From CAZTHK01 sp964613215 (GTDB lineage: Bacteria; Krumholzibacteriota; Krumholzibacteriia; Krumholzibacteriales; CAZTHK01): a stretch of 64,000 nucleotides of DNA. The stretch covers positions 1 through 64,000 of the forward strand of contig CAZTHK010000004.1 in the NCBI GenBank assembly GCA_964613215.1. The letters run 5' to 3'. A program made the translations under genes and the position numbers. The notes under the pieces are model-generated. The model saw only the letters and a program-made list of their open reading frames with translations. It made no database searches and was not told the DNA's origin. Below are positions 55,025-64,000 of this stretch, one piece after another; position 1 is the stretch's first letter, and each line of letters begins with the position of its first letter.

Positions 55025-55912
55025 ATGACAGCCAGTAATGCAGGCAATCACAAACCGGAACCCCGGAATGCCGGAGCCCATATGTCCATCGCCGGGGGAG
55101 TTCATCTGGCCATGGAGAGGGGATTGAGCATAGGGTGCAGGGCGGTACAGCTGTTTGTAAAGAACAACAACCGCTGGAAAAGCCCTCCTCTCAAGGATGA
55201 ACATATCCGACTCTTCCGGAAGCGCTGCGAAAATTTCAGACCCGACTTCATAGTGGCGCATTCAGGTTATCTGATCAATCTGGCTTCGCCGGAGAAACCC
55301 CTGATGGATAAATCCGCAGCCGCTCTGCGGGATGAGATATCCCGCTGTGTCCGGCTGGGCATACCCGCTCTGGTGATACATCCGGGCAGCCACCGGGGTG
55401 CCGGCGAGAAGGAGGGAATAGAAAGAATCGCATCCAACATAAACAGCATTTTAGACGGAGCCGATACGGGCAACACCAGGATACTGCTGGAATCCACCGC
55501 CGGGCAGGGTAATACACTGGGTCATAGATTCGAACATCTGGCCGGTATAATAAGCGGGATAGATCATAAAGACAGGATTGGAGTCTGCTACGATACCTGT
55601 CATTCCTTTGCCGCCGGCTATGATATAAGAACCCGGAAGAAATATGAAGAGACCTGGGATGAGTTCGACCGGGTGATAGGGCTGGCCAGACTTGCACTCT
55701 TCCATCTGAACGACTCACTCACCGGCCTGGGCTCCATGAGAGACAGGCACACCCACATCGGAGAGGGCGAACTGGGGCTGAGACCATTCGGTTACCTGGT
55801 TAATGATTCCAGATTCAGCGGAATCCCCATGATACTTGAAACCCCCAAGGGCAAGGACCTCAAAGAAGATATCAGAAATCTGGAGGTACTCAGAAGCCTG
55901 TACCGGCGTTGA
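55025..55912 (+). CDS. nfo: Endonuclease IV (AP endonuclease)
   Basis: 295 aa. Three-metal TIM barrel with GAHMSIAGGV, VHPGSHRG-type IHPGSHRG, LLESTAGQG, CYDTCHSFAAGYD, HLNDS and HTHIGEGELG, plus ILETPKG. All zinc-ligand motifs are present. It cleaves DNA at abasic sites in base-excision repair. Confidence 0.95.
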   Translation: MTASNAGNHKPEPRNAGAHMSIAGGVHLAMERGLSIGCRAVQLFVKNNNRWKSPPLKDEHIRLFRKRCENFRPDFIVAHSGYLINLASPEKPLMDKSAAALRDEISRCVRLGIPALVIHPGSHRGAGEKEGIERIASNINSILDGADTGNTRILLESTAGQGNTLGHRFEHLAGIISGIDHKDRIGVCYDTCHSFAAGYDIRTRKKYEETWDEFDRVIGLARLALFHLNDSLTGLGSMRDRHTHIGEGELGLRPFGYLVNDSRFSGIPMILETPKGKDLKEDIRNLEVLRSLYRR

Positions 55913-55959
55913 CCGGATAATCATGGGAAAGCCCATGTCACCTAAGGGCGGCGATAAAA

Positions 55960-56128
55960 TTCATCCACGGGCAGGCTCATGGAACCCTGATTGAAGGGTT
56001 AATAGATACCCACGTGCAATCCCGTGGCACTGACTGCAAAATTACGGGCTTCGCTCGCCGCCCATTCGGGCGGAGTTCACATTCACCCACGGGCAGGCAC
56101 GTGGAACTCCGCCCGGCGGGATATTAGA
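55960..56128. repeat. Dispersed intergenic repeat, copy C with an extra half copy
   Basis: 56009-56128 is the best-kept copy of the 120-bp element, with GGCGGAGTTCAC pairing to GTGGAACTCCGCC across a CCCACGGGCAGGCACG loop region. Directly before it, 55960-56007 repeats the right half only (TTCATCCACGGGCAGGC to TTAATAGATA). Confidence 0.75.
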
Positions 56129-56244
56129 ACAAGCGGCCCGGATAATCGATAAAAAGCAACCAACTATTTCCCGATGAATGTCGACCGGAGGAACAGTGGT
56201 ATTTAGAGTTCAAGCTGAATTATTCGGGATAAAAAATAATAATT

Positions 56245-57159
56245 TTAATTTATAAGATTAATCAGCTCTGCGGCATCCTGGATATTCTTCTCCACCCGGG
56301 GGGTGAACTCTTTCAGGGATTCATCGGTAACATTGAACAGATCTTCGATCTCCTTTTCCGGGGGAGTCTGAAGGAAATCCCCGGGAAAACCGAAACCCAG
56401 CTTCCTGATCAGACTGTCTGAGAACTTAACCACAGAGGTTTCTATAAGATAAATCTCATTCATTTGATCCGGGTGAAGATGATGGCCTCCTATTATCCGG
56501 GCAAGCTTATCGGAGAAATTCCAGTGCCGGGCAAACATCTCTCCGAACTGAGAGTGATCCAGCGATAATACCTCCTCCTCGGCACGGCGGATCAGTATAT
56601 TCTCCGAAGCGGATTTCATCAGAGCCCGGGAAAATTCCTCCGGGAATAGAAGGTTCATCACCAGTTTTCCTATATCATGAAGGATTCCGGCGCAGAAACA
56701 GTCCTCTTCATTCACTCCCTTAACATTTTCCGCCAGGGTCCTGGATGCCACCCCCACCCCCACACAGTGCTTCCAGAACTCCCGGAGTGAGAAATAACGG
56801 TTGTAGGATTTTACCTTCTTGAACATGGAGATTACCGATACCGCCGTTACCAGATTCTTAACCGCGGTAAAACCGATATTTACCACCGCGCTCTTCACAC
56901 TGCTTACATCAGATGCGGAGTAGTAAAAGGGGGAATTGGCCAGCCTGATCACCTTGGAGGCCAGGGACTGATCGAGAGAAATTACCTTTTCCAGATCGCG
57001 GGAGGAGGTATCGGGAGATTCCAGCAGAGTCATTATTTTCATAAGGACGTTGGGAATCGTGGGTAGATCCCGCACCTTACCAATGTACTCCCGGCATCTC
57101 TCATCGATTTCCTCTGGCGATCCTGCCTTTTTTTCACCGGTAATAGACATGTTTGACAT
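56245..57159 (-). CDS. HDOD-domain protein 1
   Basis: 304 aa. An HDOD domain (LPTIPNVLMKIMTL, FCAGILHDIGKLVMN, LARIIGGHH) related to HD phosphohydrolases; the metal ligands are partly kept. HDOD proteins act in signalling, often with cyclic-di-GMP or chemotaxis. It follows a second HDOD gene at the end of the flagellar operon, 39 bp apart. Confidence 0.85.
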   Translation of the reverse strand: MSNMSITGEKKAGSPEEIDERCREYIGKVRDLPTIPNVLMKIMTLLESPDTSSRDLEKVISLDQSLASKVIRLANSPFYYSASDVSSVKSAVVNIGFTAVKNLVTAVSVISMFKKVKSYNRYFSLREFWKHCVGVGVASRTLAENVKGVNEEDCFCAGILHDIGKLVMNLLFPEEFSRALMKSASENILIRRAEEEVLSLDHSQFGEMFARHWNFSDKLARIIGGHHLHPDQMNEIYLIETSVVKFSDSLIRKLGFGFPGDFLQTPPEKEIEDLFNVTDESLKEFTPRVEKNIQDAAELINLIN

Positions 57160-57198
57160 TTGACAAGTTTATTTCTCTTCCACCAGCCCCTGCCTCGA

Positions 57199-58059
57199 CT
57201 ACTTGAACAGAGAAAATTCCTCCCTTAGAATATTTTTCACAGATTCTTCCAGCTCCTCTATAAAATCACCGGTAATCCCCAGGGTGATACTGGATATCTC
57301 CCCGGCAAGATCCATATCCGGTTCGTTAAGAAAACCGATGTTGAACTTGTGACAGAAATTGTTGGCAAAGTCGATATAGTAAACCAGATCGCTGTCAGTC
57401 TCCATCTCCGGCTCTATATTGTGATGCTCCCCTACCGCCCGTTCAAAATCTTCGGTAAGTTTCCACTTCTTGATCAGCCGGGCTCCCACCTCGGCGTGGG
57501 TGAATCCCAGTTTTTCATTTTCAACTTCGGCGAAATGCCTGCCGGTATTATAAACCTCCTCCACTATCTGATCGAATTCGCCGGGAATCTTCTGGTGAAA
57601 AACCAGCTTTCCTAGATCATGCATCAGCCCACCCATAAAGGCCTGTTCGGCATAGGACGGTTTAACCTTCATGGCAGCCAGTTTTGCCGCTACGGCCGCC
57701 CCCAGGGAATGTTCCCACAGCAATTTGTCCTTCAGCCCCATCACCCTGCCCCCTCCGGTCATGGTGTAGAGCTTGCTGGTGGCATTCATAATAGACAGGC
57801 TTCTGATGGAATTAAATCCCAGCATTACGATGGCATCACTGAGTTTCTCTATCTTCCTGCTGCAGGAATAAAGTGCCGAATTGGCGATTTTGAGAATCTG
57901 GCTGGTCATGGCCTGATCCTTGGATATTATCTCCTGGAGCTGAGTGGCATCGGTGGAGGGATCATTAACCACGCTCATCACCCGTTTTGCCACTACCGGC
58001 ATGGGGGGAAGATCCCTGGTAAGCATTATCATTTTATCAGCAGTAATTTCCCGCGGCAT
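57199..58059 (-). CDS. HDOD-domain protein 2
   Basis: 286 aa with the same fold (LPPMPVVAKRVMSV, FMGGLMHDLGKLVFHQ, AVGEHHNIE). GGAAGAGG before the ATG. It diverges from its neighbour enough to rule out recent duplication. Confidence 0.85.
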   Translation of the reverse strand: MPREITADKMIMLTRDLPPMPVVAKRVMSVVNDPSTDATQLQEIISKDQAMTSQILKIANSALYSCSRKIEKLSDAIVMLGFNSIRSLSIMNATSKLYTMTGGGRVMGLKDKLLWEHSLGAAVAAKLAAMKVKPSYAEQAFMGGLMHDLGKLVFHQKIPGEFDQIVEEVYNTGRHFAEVENEKLGFTHAEVGARLIKKWKLTEDFERAVGEHHNIEPEMETDSDLVYYIDFANNFCHKFNIGFLNEPDMDLAGEISSITLGITGDFIEELEESVKNILREEFSLFK

Positions 58060-58096
58060 TATCTACCTCTTCCTGGTTACCGGCATTATAGCAATT

Positions 58097-58582
58097 TTAT
58101 CCTGTGCCACTCCGTTCCTTACGGAGATATATTTCCAGCATCTCACTGCTGACATTCAACCGTTTGCCCATCTCCTTCTCATCCATCCCCCGGTCTCTCA
58201 ATCTTCTGATTTCGCTTACCACCCCGGAACCCCTTTCATTTTCACTCTGGACATACCCGCCCGCATCTTCATCCATGTTTTCCCGGTTGACCACACTGCG
58301 TATCATCTCCAGGCATCCGGAAATCTCACTATCCAGTTCATCCAGTTTCCGCCTCAATGAAGAAGGCATGGCCCCGCTCTGCCGGATTCTGTTTTCCCGC
58401 GGATAACTGTTCATCCTCCGGATCCGGGATTGTAACACCGGCCTCCCACTGGAATTCCCACCATTCTTTCTCTTTCTTCTGATCAGAAATACAGCAAAGG
58501 CTAAAGCTGATACAGATGCCACTCCCGATGACCACAACACCGCTTCCAGAAAAGACAACGATTCAAAAATGTGAAGGTTCAT
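58097..58582 (-). CDS. Membrane-anchored small protein with C-terminal HTH-like motif
   Basis: 161 aa from ATG 58582 (GGGGAG upstream). One membrane helix (about 10-32), a basic stretch, a coiled segment, then EIRRLRDRGMDEKEMGKRLN, which resembles the short HTH found at the end of small flagellar-operon proteins (DUF6115-like). Function unknown. Confidence 0.7.
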   Translation of the reverse strand: MNLHIFESLSFLEAVLWSSGVASVSALAFAVFLIRRKRKNGGNSSGRPVLQSRIRRMNSYPRENRIRQSGAMPSSLRRKLDELDSEISGCLEMIRSVVNRENMDEDAGGYVQSENERGSGVVSEIRRLRDRGMDEKEMGKRLNVSSEMLEIYLRKERSGTG

Positions 58583-58636
58583 GATGCACTCCCCGGCTTT
58601 TCCAGCCATTCAACCAGAGTTTATTAAATTTTCGGT

Positions 58637-58816
58637 TCAGGCGAGTTTATCCACCTGATGTTCTTCTCCATCCTTTTTCTTTTTCTTCCTCTTTCTCCCG
58701 GCAGCTTTGTCAGTGTCGCTGGTTTTCTTTTTCTTTCTCTTTCTGTGAGAATGTCCCGGAGGTGTTACAATATTCGATATATCGGTTAAATCTGCTCTGA
58801 TAATTCTATCCGGCAT
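58637..58816 (-). CDS. 59-codon lysine-rich small protein
   Basis: ATG 58816 is preceded by GGAGG at an ideal distance and the frame ends in TGA at 58639-58637. The product starts MPDRIIRADLTDISNIVTPP and continues with two clusters of Lys/Arg (HRKRKKKK, GRKRKKKKK). It lies between two flagellar-operon genes with short spacers, so it is probably translated. The basic clusters suggest binding to acidic surfaces or nucleic acid; no family recognised. Confidence 0.7.
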   Translation of the reverse strand: MPDRIIRADLTDISNIVTPPGHSHRKRKKKKTSDTDKAAGRKRKKKKKDGEEHQVDKLA

Positions 58817-58837
58817 ATCTACTCACCTCCAGAGCGG

Positions 58838-59083
58838 TTAATCTACATTCTCCGCTGCCTCCTTCTTATCATTCCCGGCATTTCTGTCCCTCTCCTGTAT
58901 ATATCCGAAGTTTACCGAAGCAGCGTCCCAGGCAATATTCAGCACTATTGTCACCAGATAAAAGGCCAGAATGGTAAATCCGACCCTCTTCACAAACACC
59001 ATAAGCGGGACATTCTGAAAGAGGCTTATTAACCCGGCAGCAAGCCCGGCTCCCAGGATCACAGTATTCAGAAAAACTTTCAT
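58838..59083 (-). CDS. Small two-helix membrane protein
   Basis: 81 aa with two hydrophobic segments (about 3-22 and 36-55) and a charged C-terminus. GGAG just before ATG 59083. In the flagellar operon between flhF-like and the 59-codon gene. No family recognised. Confidence 0.65.
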   Translation of the reverse strand: MKVFLNTVILGAGLAAGLISLFQNVPLMVFVKRVGFTILAFYLVTIVLNIAWDAASVNFGYIQERDRNAGNDKKEAAENVD

Positions 59084-59118
59084 CTCTCCTGTTCTTTACC
59101 TGCTAACTACCCCGTCAA

Positions 59119-60372
59119 TCATTCCGTAGCGGCAATTTCAACCGGTGTATCTTCACTTTTTCTAATATTATCTTCGACAGAAAGGGAGTCATTTTTAACC
59201 AAAATATTCCTATCTTCACCCTGTTCTGCTAACAAACGGGGTGAAATGTTCATCATCAATTTCGGCACTGTTGCAATATCCAGCCCCCCGTCAAAATGGT
59301 TGACTTCATTGATAAATGAAAATACCACAGGGATAGCGAGGGCCAGATCCAGCAATCTTCCCTTTTTCCATGTCATATCAAACTTGGTCAACACTGCGAA
59401 ATCAAAGGAGAGCAGGCTGTACAGTTCCATCTCCCTCTCCAGCCTCACCCTGCTGGCATTAAGGTCAAAGACAAAATGCTTATAGATATAGTCGCATTTC
59501 GATATACAGTCCCGTATCCCCTTATCCTGAAGGTAACGATCACTCAGTATACATGGGCTATCCACCAGAATAACCTCATTCTCCCCTGATTTATCGTGCA
59601 GATGTTTCAATTCTTCTATATTGAAGAGCGGTTTAAATCCGGCTCCCAGAGTTCTGGCCACCATCTTCAACCGCTCAATTTCCCCATTATGACGGGGAAA
59701 GAGGGGATGGACATCAATCTTCTTCCCCTGCTCAGCCAATATGCCCGCCAGTTTGACCAACAGACTGGTCTTACCGCATCCACCAGAACCCATAAACAAA
59801 TGCATCCCCGCCATATCATCCCAGCTATCAGCACTAACTACATTCATATAACCCCTCAGGTGACTGACTGCCTTACTGAAGTTATCTCCCCTCCGTGAAG
59901 AATCATCTGAGGTCAGCGAATGGGACAGTCTGGTGATAGTCCTGACGCTGGCGCCAGCCTCCGTCAGAATATCCGCCAGGGGATAGTTTCCGCCGGACTG
60001 CAGCACTCCGGCCAGCTGCTTCTTGGTGGATTTAACCCTGTTTATTATATGGTCTATCCTTTCCAGTTCTTCTTCCAGCTTGCCGTTATCTCTCTCCTGC
60101 GAATACTTCCCGGCGGCTTCTCCGCCTGCGGGAACATTGATCCTGTTTCTCCCGGGGGGAGGAAAACTCCTTTCCGTCGGGGGGGTGGTGCTTTCATTAT
60201 CCGATTCCGCCACTCTTATCTCGAAGATGTTATTCATTCCCATGGAATCCGCCCTCTTTTCCTTCCTCTCCCTTACATCCAGGATCAGAACATCCGGCCC
60301 GAAGGCGCTTTTTACCTTACTCATAGCCGCTTCAAGCGACTCTGCCTGAATCTTGTGCACTTTCTGTTTCAT
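59119..60372 (-). CDS. flhF: FlhF-like SRP-family GTPase, divergent
   Basis: 417 aa. The N-terminus (KIQAESLEAAMSKVKSAFGPDVLIL) is the FlhF signature. The NG domain has P-loop GSGGCGKT at 195-202 and TKFD (G4), but the usual DTAGR is replaced by VDSPC. FlhF places the flagellum and recruits export components. Its start overlaps the end of flhA by 41 bp, as in typical flhA-flhF order. Confidence 0.8.
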   Translation of the reverse strand: MKQKVHKIQAESLEAAMSKVKSAFGPDVLILDVRERKEKRADSMGMNNIFEIRVAESDNESTTPPTERSFPPPGRNRINVPAGGEAAGKYSQERDNGKLEEELERIDHIINRVKSTKKQLAGVLQSGGNYPLADILTEAGASVRTITRLSHSLTSDDSSRRGDNFSKAVSHLRGYMNVVSADSWDDMAGMHLFMGSGGCGKTSLLVKLAGILAEQGKKIDVHPLFPRHNGEIERLKMVARTLGAGFKPLFNIEELKHLHDKSGENEVILVDSPCILSDRYLQDKGIRDCISKCDYIYKHFVFDLNASRVRLEREMELYSLLSFDFAVLTKFDMTWKKGRLLDLALAIPVVFSFINEVNHFDGGLDIATVPKLMMNISPRLLAEQGEDRNILVKNDSLSVEDNIRKSEDTPVEIAATE

Positions 60373-62431
60373 TTATACTCACCATTCCTACTGCTCTTAC
60401 CTTAACGTCTCTATCAACTTCTGAATATCCTATCACGGTCAGATAGGGATAGGTCGGTTCTGCAAATCTCTTGAAAGCCAGCCTTATCCCGGAAGAACAA
60501 AGAACTACCGGATGAAGGCCCATCTGATTAACCCCCTCCACCTCATCCCTGACCGATTCCAGCACCGCCCGGGTAAAATCGGGGGGCAGTTCCAGAACCT
60601 TGGTCTGGGAAGACTTCTCCAGTGCCTGCATGAATGCTTCCTCAATGGCTGGATGAACGGTTATAACAGACAGCTGGTCTTCGCTATCCAGATAATGGTC
60701 TATAATGGAACGGCCCAGAGCTTCCCGGACCCTCTCTGAAATGTAGTCCACATCCCTGGTCTGATTGATATAATAGCCTATGGTTTCCAGTATGGTGACC
60801 AGGTCACGTATGGAAACCCTCTCCCTCAACAGGTTGGACAACACCTGCTGAAGAAAGGCATAGTTTATCTGATCGGGCATCAGGTCATCCACTACCGCAG
60901 GGGCATACTTCCTCACCCGGTCCACCAGATCCTTGACATCCTGGCGGGTCATGATTTCATCAGCATGCCTCTGGATGATTTCATTCAGATGAGTGGCAAT
61001 CACGGCACTGGGTTCGACCACGGTATAGCCAATGTTCTCAGCCATGTCTGCATCCTCCCTGCTTATCCACATAGCCGGCATATTGAAGGCCGGATCCCTG
61101 GTCTCCAGACCGCTGATGCTGTCATCCGGCCGTCCTGCTCCTATGGCCAGAAGCCGGTCCACATGTACTACATTGGTGGCGATGTCGATACCCTTCAGTT
61201 TTATCCTGTACTGATTGGGTTTGAGCTGCAGGTTATCACGAATTCTGATGGGAGCTATCTGCAGACCCAGTTCCAGGGCTGCCTGTTTTCTTATACTGGT
61301 CACCCGGTTGAGGAAATCTCCCCCCATCTCCTCATTCGCCAGGGGAATCAGACCGTATCCGATCTCAACCTCCAGGCGGTCCACATAATAGAGCTCGTCC
61401 TGCTCCATGGGATCAACCTGCTCCGGAGGAACCTCCTCTTCTTCCTCCTCCTCTTCGGTGCGGGAGCGGCGTTCCAGGATAAACAGCGACATGAATATCA
61501 AACCCATAATAAAAAACGGAACGGTAGGAAGACCGGGAATAAATCCCAGCGCCAGAAGTGAAATGGACACAACAAGCAATACCCTGGAATAGGAGAATAT
61601 CTGAGAAGTCACATCGGTTCCGAAGTTGCTCTCACTGGTAGTTCTGGTAACGATCATACCAGCCCCGGTGGAGATAATCAGGGCTGGAATCTGGGTTACC
61701 AGTCCGTCCCCCACGGTAAGGGTGGTATAGGTCATGGCTGCCTCCGAGGCACTCATACCCACCTGAACGATTCCGATAACCAGTCCTCCTATGATATTTA
61801 TAAGGGTTATTACTATACCGGCAATTGCATCTCCCCGTACGAACTTACTGGCACCATCCATGGCTCCGTAAAAATCAGCCTCTCCGGATATCTTGCTTCT
61901 TTTTTCTCTGGCTTCCTCCTCCGTGATCAGCCCGGAATTCAGGTCGGCATCAATACTCATCTGCTTTCCCGGCATGGCATCCAGAGTAAACCGGGCCGCC
62001 ACTTCGGCGATCCTTCCGGAACCCTTGGTAATTACCACAAACTGTATAACCACGATGATCAGGAATATCACCAGCCCGATGACGTAATTACCCTTCACCA
62101 CAAAACTGCCGAAGGAAGAGATCACTTCCCCGGCGTAAGCTTCCGAGAGGATCAACCTGGTGGAAGCCACATTCAGAGCCAGGCGGAACAGGGTTACCAT
62201 CAGCAGAAGGGAAGGGAAGACTGAGAATTCCAGAGGTTCTTTTACGTAGATGGTGACCAGCAGAATCACCAGTGCAAAAGTTACATTGAAGGTCAGCAGA
62301 ATATCCAGAAAGGATGGAGGAACAGGTAGAACCATAAGTCCCAGAATACCAATCAATCCGAAAGAATTGAGTATATTGGAACCCTTGAATACCCTGCTCA
62401 GGATCGAGTTATCTTCCCTGTTTTCCGCCAA
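60332..62431 (-). CDS. flhA: Flagellar export-gate protein FlhA
   Basis: 699 aa. Eight membrane helices in the N-terminal half, with the conserved FHIPEP-like stretch ([26 protein letters not shown]), and a cytoplasmic domain ending in late ELPPDF and VLCSSGIR motifs. It forms the ring of the flagellar type III export gate. TTG start at 62431 with GGAAGG upstream. Confidence 0.95.
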   Translation of the reverse strand: [699 protein letters not shown]

Positions 62432-62453
62432 ACTGTTTATCCTTCCTTAACTA

Positions 62454-63524
62454 TCAGTTAACTTGGGACTTATCACCCATACTGTAAATATAGGCCAGAA
62501 TCTCAGCTACCGCCCGGTACAGGTGCACAGGAACATATCCCCCCACCTCACAGGATTTATACAGAGCCCAGGCCAGCGGACGGTTCTCTATCACCGGCAC
62601 CTTGAACCGGCGGGCCGTTTCCCTTATCTTCCTGGCCAGGAATTTCCTGCCCTTGGCAACCACTTTGGGAGCCTTGAAATCCCGACTATACTTGATTGCG
62701 ATAGCCAGCTCGGTGGGGTTGGTAATCACTACATCGGCATCCTGGACCTCGCTCAACATCCGGTTTCTGGACATCTCCCTCTGAATGGACTTGATCCTCT
62801 CTCTGAGATGCGGATCACCCTCTGTCTCCTTCAACTCATCCCGGACCTCCTTTATGGACATCCGGATGGATTTCTGGTGCTGCCAGTGCTGGAATGCGTA
62901 ATCCAGTGCGGATATTATCAGCATCACTATCAGTGCCCGGAGGGCAATGCTGCCCCCCACCTTCACCAGCATACCCACCACATCCGGATTACTGTTGAGG
63001 GTGAGGGACATAATGGAGATGATAGCCGGCTTGAACACCAGATAGGTAACCAGACTCAGCACCCCTATCTTCAAAAATCCCTTGAACGCCTCGAATATGG
63101 ATTTCCAGGAGAATACCCTCTTGAAACCGGAGACCGGATTGATCCGGTCCATCTTTGGTGCCAGGGCATCGGGAACGAAGTAAAAACCCACCTGGGCGAA
63201 ATTGGATACCAGACCGGCACAGATAGCAGCCAGGAAAAATGGTGCCACAATGGGAAAGAACAGCCGCAGCAGAAGCAGAAGAATATTATTCATGCTGCCC
63301 GCCCTGACCACCTGGGGAGAAGTATCAAGAAATTGCAGGAAGGTTCTGGATATGGCCTTCAAAATATAACGGTGTCCCACCACCACGGTGAGGGTCCCGG
63401 CCAGCAGGATGGCCAGGGAATTTACCTCTCTGCTCCTGGCTACCTGTCCCTTCTCCCTGGCCTGCCTCTTTCTGCGGGGAGTGGGTTCTTCCGTTTTCTG
63501 CTCATCACTCTGAAATTCAGCCAT
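62454..63524 (-). CDS. flhB: Flagellar export switch protein FlhB
   Basis: 356 aa. Four membrane helices (about 30-215) and a cytoplasmic domain with TNPTELAIAIKY. The usual autocleavage motif is NPTH; here it is NPTE (Asn 269, Glu 272). FlhB switches export from rod/hook to filament substrates. The N-terminal QKTEEPTPRRKRQAREKGQV is typical. Confidence 0.93.
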   Translation of the reverse strand: MAEFQSDEQKTEEPTPRRKRQAREKGQVARSREVNSLAILLAGTLTVVVGHRYILKAISRTFLQFLDTSPQVVRAGSMNNILLLLLRLFFPIVAPFFLAAICAGLVSNFAQVGFYFVPDALAPKMDRINPVSGFKRVFSWKSIFEAFKGFLKIGVLSLVTYLVFKPAIISIMSLTLNSNPDVVGMLVKVGGSIALRALIVMLIISALDYAFQHWQHQKSIRMSIKEVRDELKETEGDPHLRERIKSIQREMSRNRMLSEVQDADVVITNPTELAIAIKYSRDFKAPKVVAKGRKFLARKIRETARRFKVPVIENRPLAWALYKSCEVGGYVPVHLYRAVAEILAYIYSMGDKSQVN

Positions 63525-63542
63525 AACTTAATGCCTTCTCTT

Positions 63543-64000
63543 TCAAGCTCCTATCACCCTGGAAAGATCCTCCGGTATATTCCTGAACAACGTCGCCAAA
63601 GCCCTGGCCATATAGGGAATGGAAAATCCCAGAGCCAGGAGGCCCACCAGCAGCCGGAGTGGAAATGCCACAATAAAAATGTTTATCTGGGGAGTAGTTC
63701 TGGCGATCAACGCCAGCGACAAACTGGTCAGAAGAAGAATTACCACTACCGAAGCCCCCAGCTGCACCGCCACCGAAAAAACCTTGCTGGACAGTACTAT
63801 CAGCTCTTCCACACTCTTCACCGGCAGGGAAAGCTCTCCCACCTGGAAAAATTCGAATATATCCACCATCCCCGATATGATCAGATGGTGGCCGTTCACG
63901 GCAAAAAACAGTACCAGGGCAAGAAGAAAATGAAACTGGGCCACTATGGAAATATTGGTTTTGCTCTGGGGATCATACACATTAGCGATAGCAATGCCCA
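63543..64000 (-). CDS. fliR: Flagellar export protein FliR (partial, continues past window)
   Basis: The last 150 codons of FliR. The frame stays open to the window edge, with the family segment NVYDPQSKTN and FAVNGHHL. Four hydrophobic segments. Part of the export-gate core with FliP, FliQ and FlhB. The first GTG in the visible part is internal, not the start. Confidence 0.9.
   Translation of the reverse strand, partial: GIAIANVYDPQSKTNISIVAQFHFLLALVLFFAVNGHHLIISGMVDIFEFFQVGELSLPVKSVEELIVLSSKVFSVAVQLGASVVVILLLTSLSLALIARTTPQINIFIVAFPLRLLVGLLALGFSIPYMARALATLFRNIPEDLSRVIGA

Noticed and set aside
56009..56128. CRISPR array from the repeated CCCACGGGCA motifs
   Set aside because: Repeats are not regularly spaced, form one hairpin element, and recur singly at distant places.

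Overview
The window is bacterial. It suggests a motile, Gram-negative-type organism of moderate GC: there are flagellar export genes, several lipoproteins with lipoboxes, a sigma-54 activator and a nitrogen-type PTS EIIA. It is rich in TPR proteins, FHA/Ser-Thr-kinase signalling and TTG/GTG starts with good ribosome-binding sites. Uncultured FCB-like candidate phyla come to mind, but the sequence alone does not settle the taxon. TGA is a normal stop codon (many genes end in it). One scaffold gap (102-201) sits inside near-identical TPR repeats.

Layout. 1-10 kb is an accessory-looking region: a DUF4062-STAND-TPR protein, a TAXI-receptor/ion-pore/RCK fusion channel, and a tight three-gene cassette (TPR + two AAA+ modules; M48-type peptidase with a TerB-like tail; a kinase with altered motifs). 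10-20 kb holds a secreted cysteine-hydrolase-like protein, a lipoprotein with Fn3-like repeats, an EamA transporter coupled to an M3/M2-type peptidase, a LysM-TPR lipoprotein, larC, larB and dusB, then an alpha/beta hydrolase. 20-28.5 kb is mostly housekeeping on the minus strand: MtnX-like phosphatase, S41 protease, tmk, MATE, CDP-alcohol phosphatidyltransferase, rsmI, threonine aldolase and HU. 28.9-31.3 kb is a preQ0 operon (queD-queC-DUF366-queE).

31.8-41.5 kb is a plus-strand signalling block: a 1313-aa TPR protein, a coiled-coil/TPR protein, an FHA protein, a calcineurin-like phosphoesterase and a membrane Ser/Thr kinase with PEGA domains, with a small cold-shock protein on the opposite strand. 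A truncated glycosyltransferase, rsgA, ptsN and a zinc-ribbon protein follow. Next is a 1541-aa regulator joining a degenerate kinase fold, a STAND ATPase, TPRs, GAF, a sigma-54 AAA+ domain and a Fis-type HTH. Directly behind it is a metallophosphoesterase-like gene with one in-frame TGA exactly where its family has a conserved Cys, followed by a hairpin: a candidate selenoprotein.

50.9-56.2 kb is sparse and full of palindromic dispersed repeats, with tRNA-Val(CAC), a DUF2007 protein, nfo and small membrane or lipoprotein genes. 56.2-64 kb is a minus-strand flagellar/motility operon: fliR (partial), flhB, flhA, an flhF-like gene, three small genes (one of 59 codons) and two HDOD genes. The strongest candidates for something undescribed are the TAXI-channel fusion, the AAA/peptidase/kinase cassette, the TGA-containing phosphoesterase, and the dispersed-repeat and structured-RNA elements.
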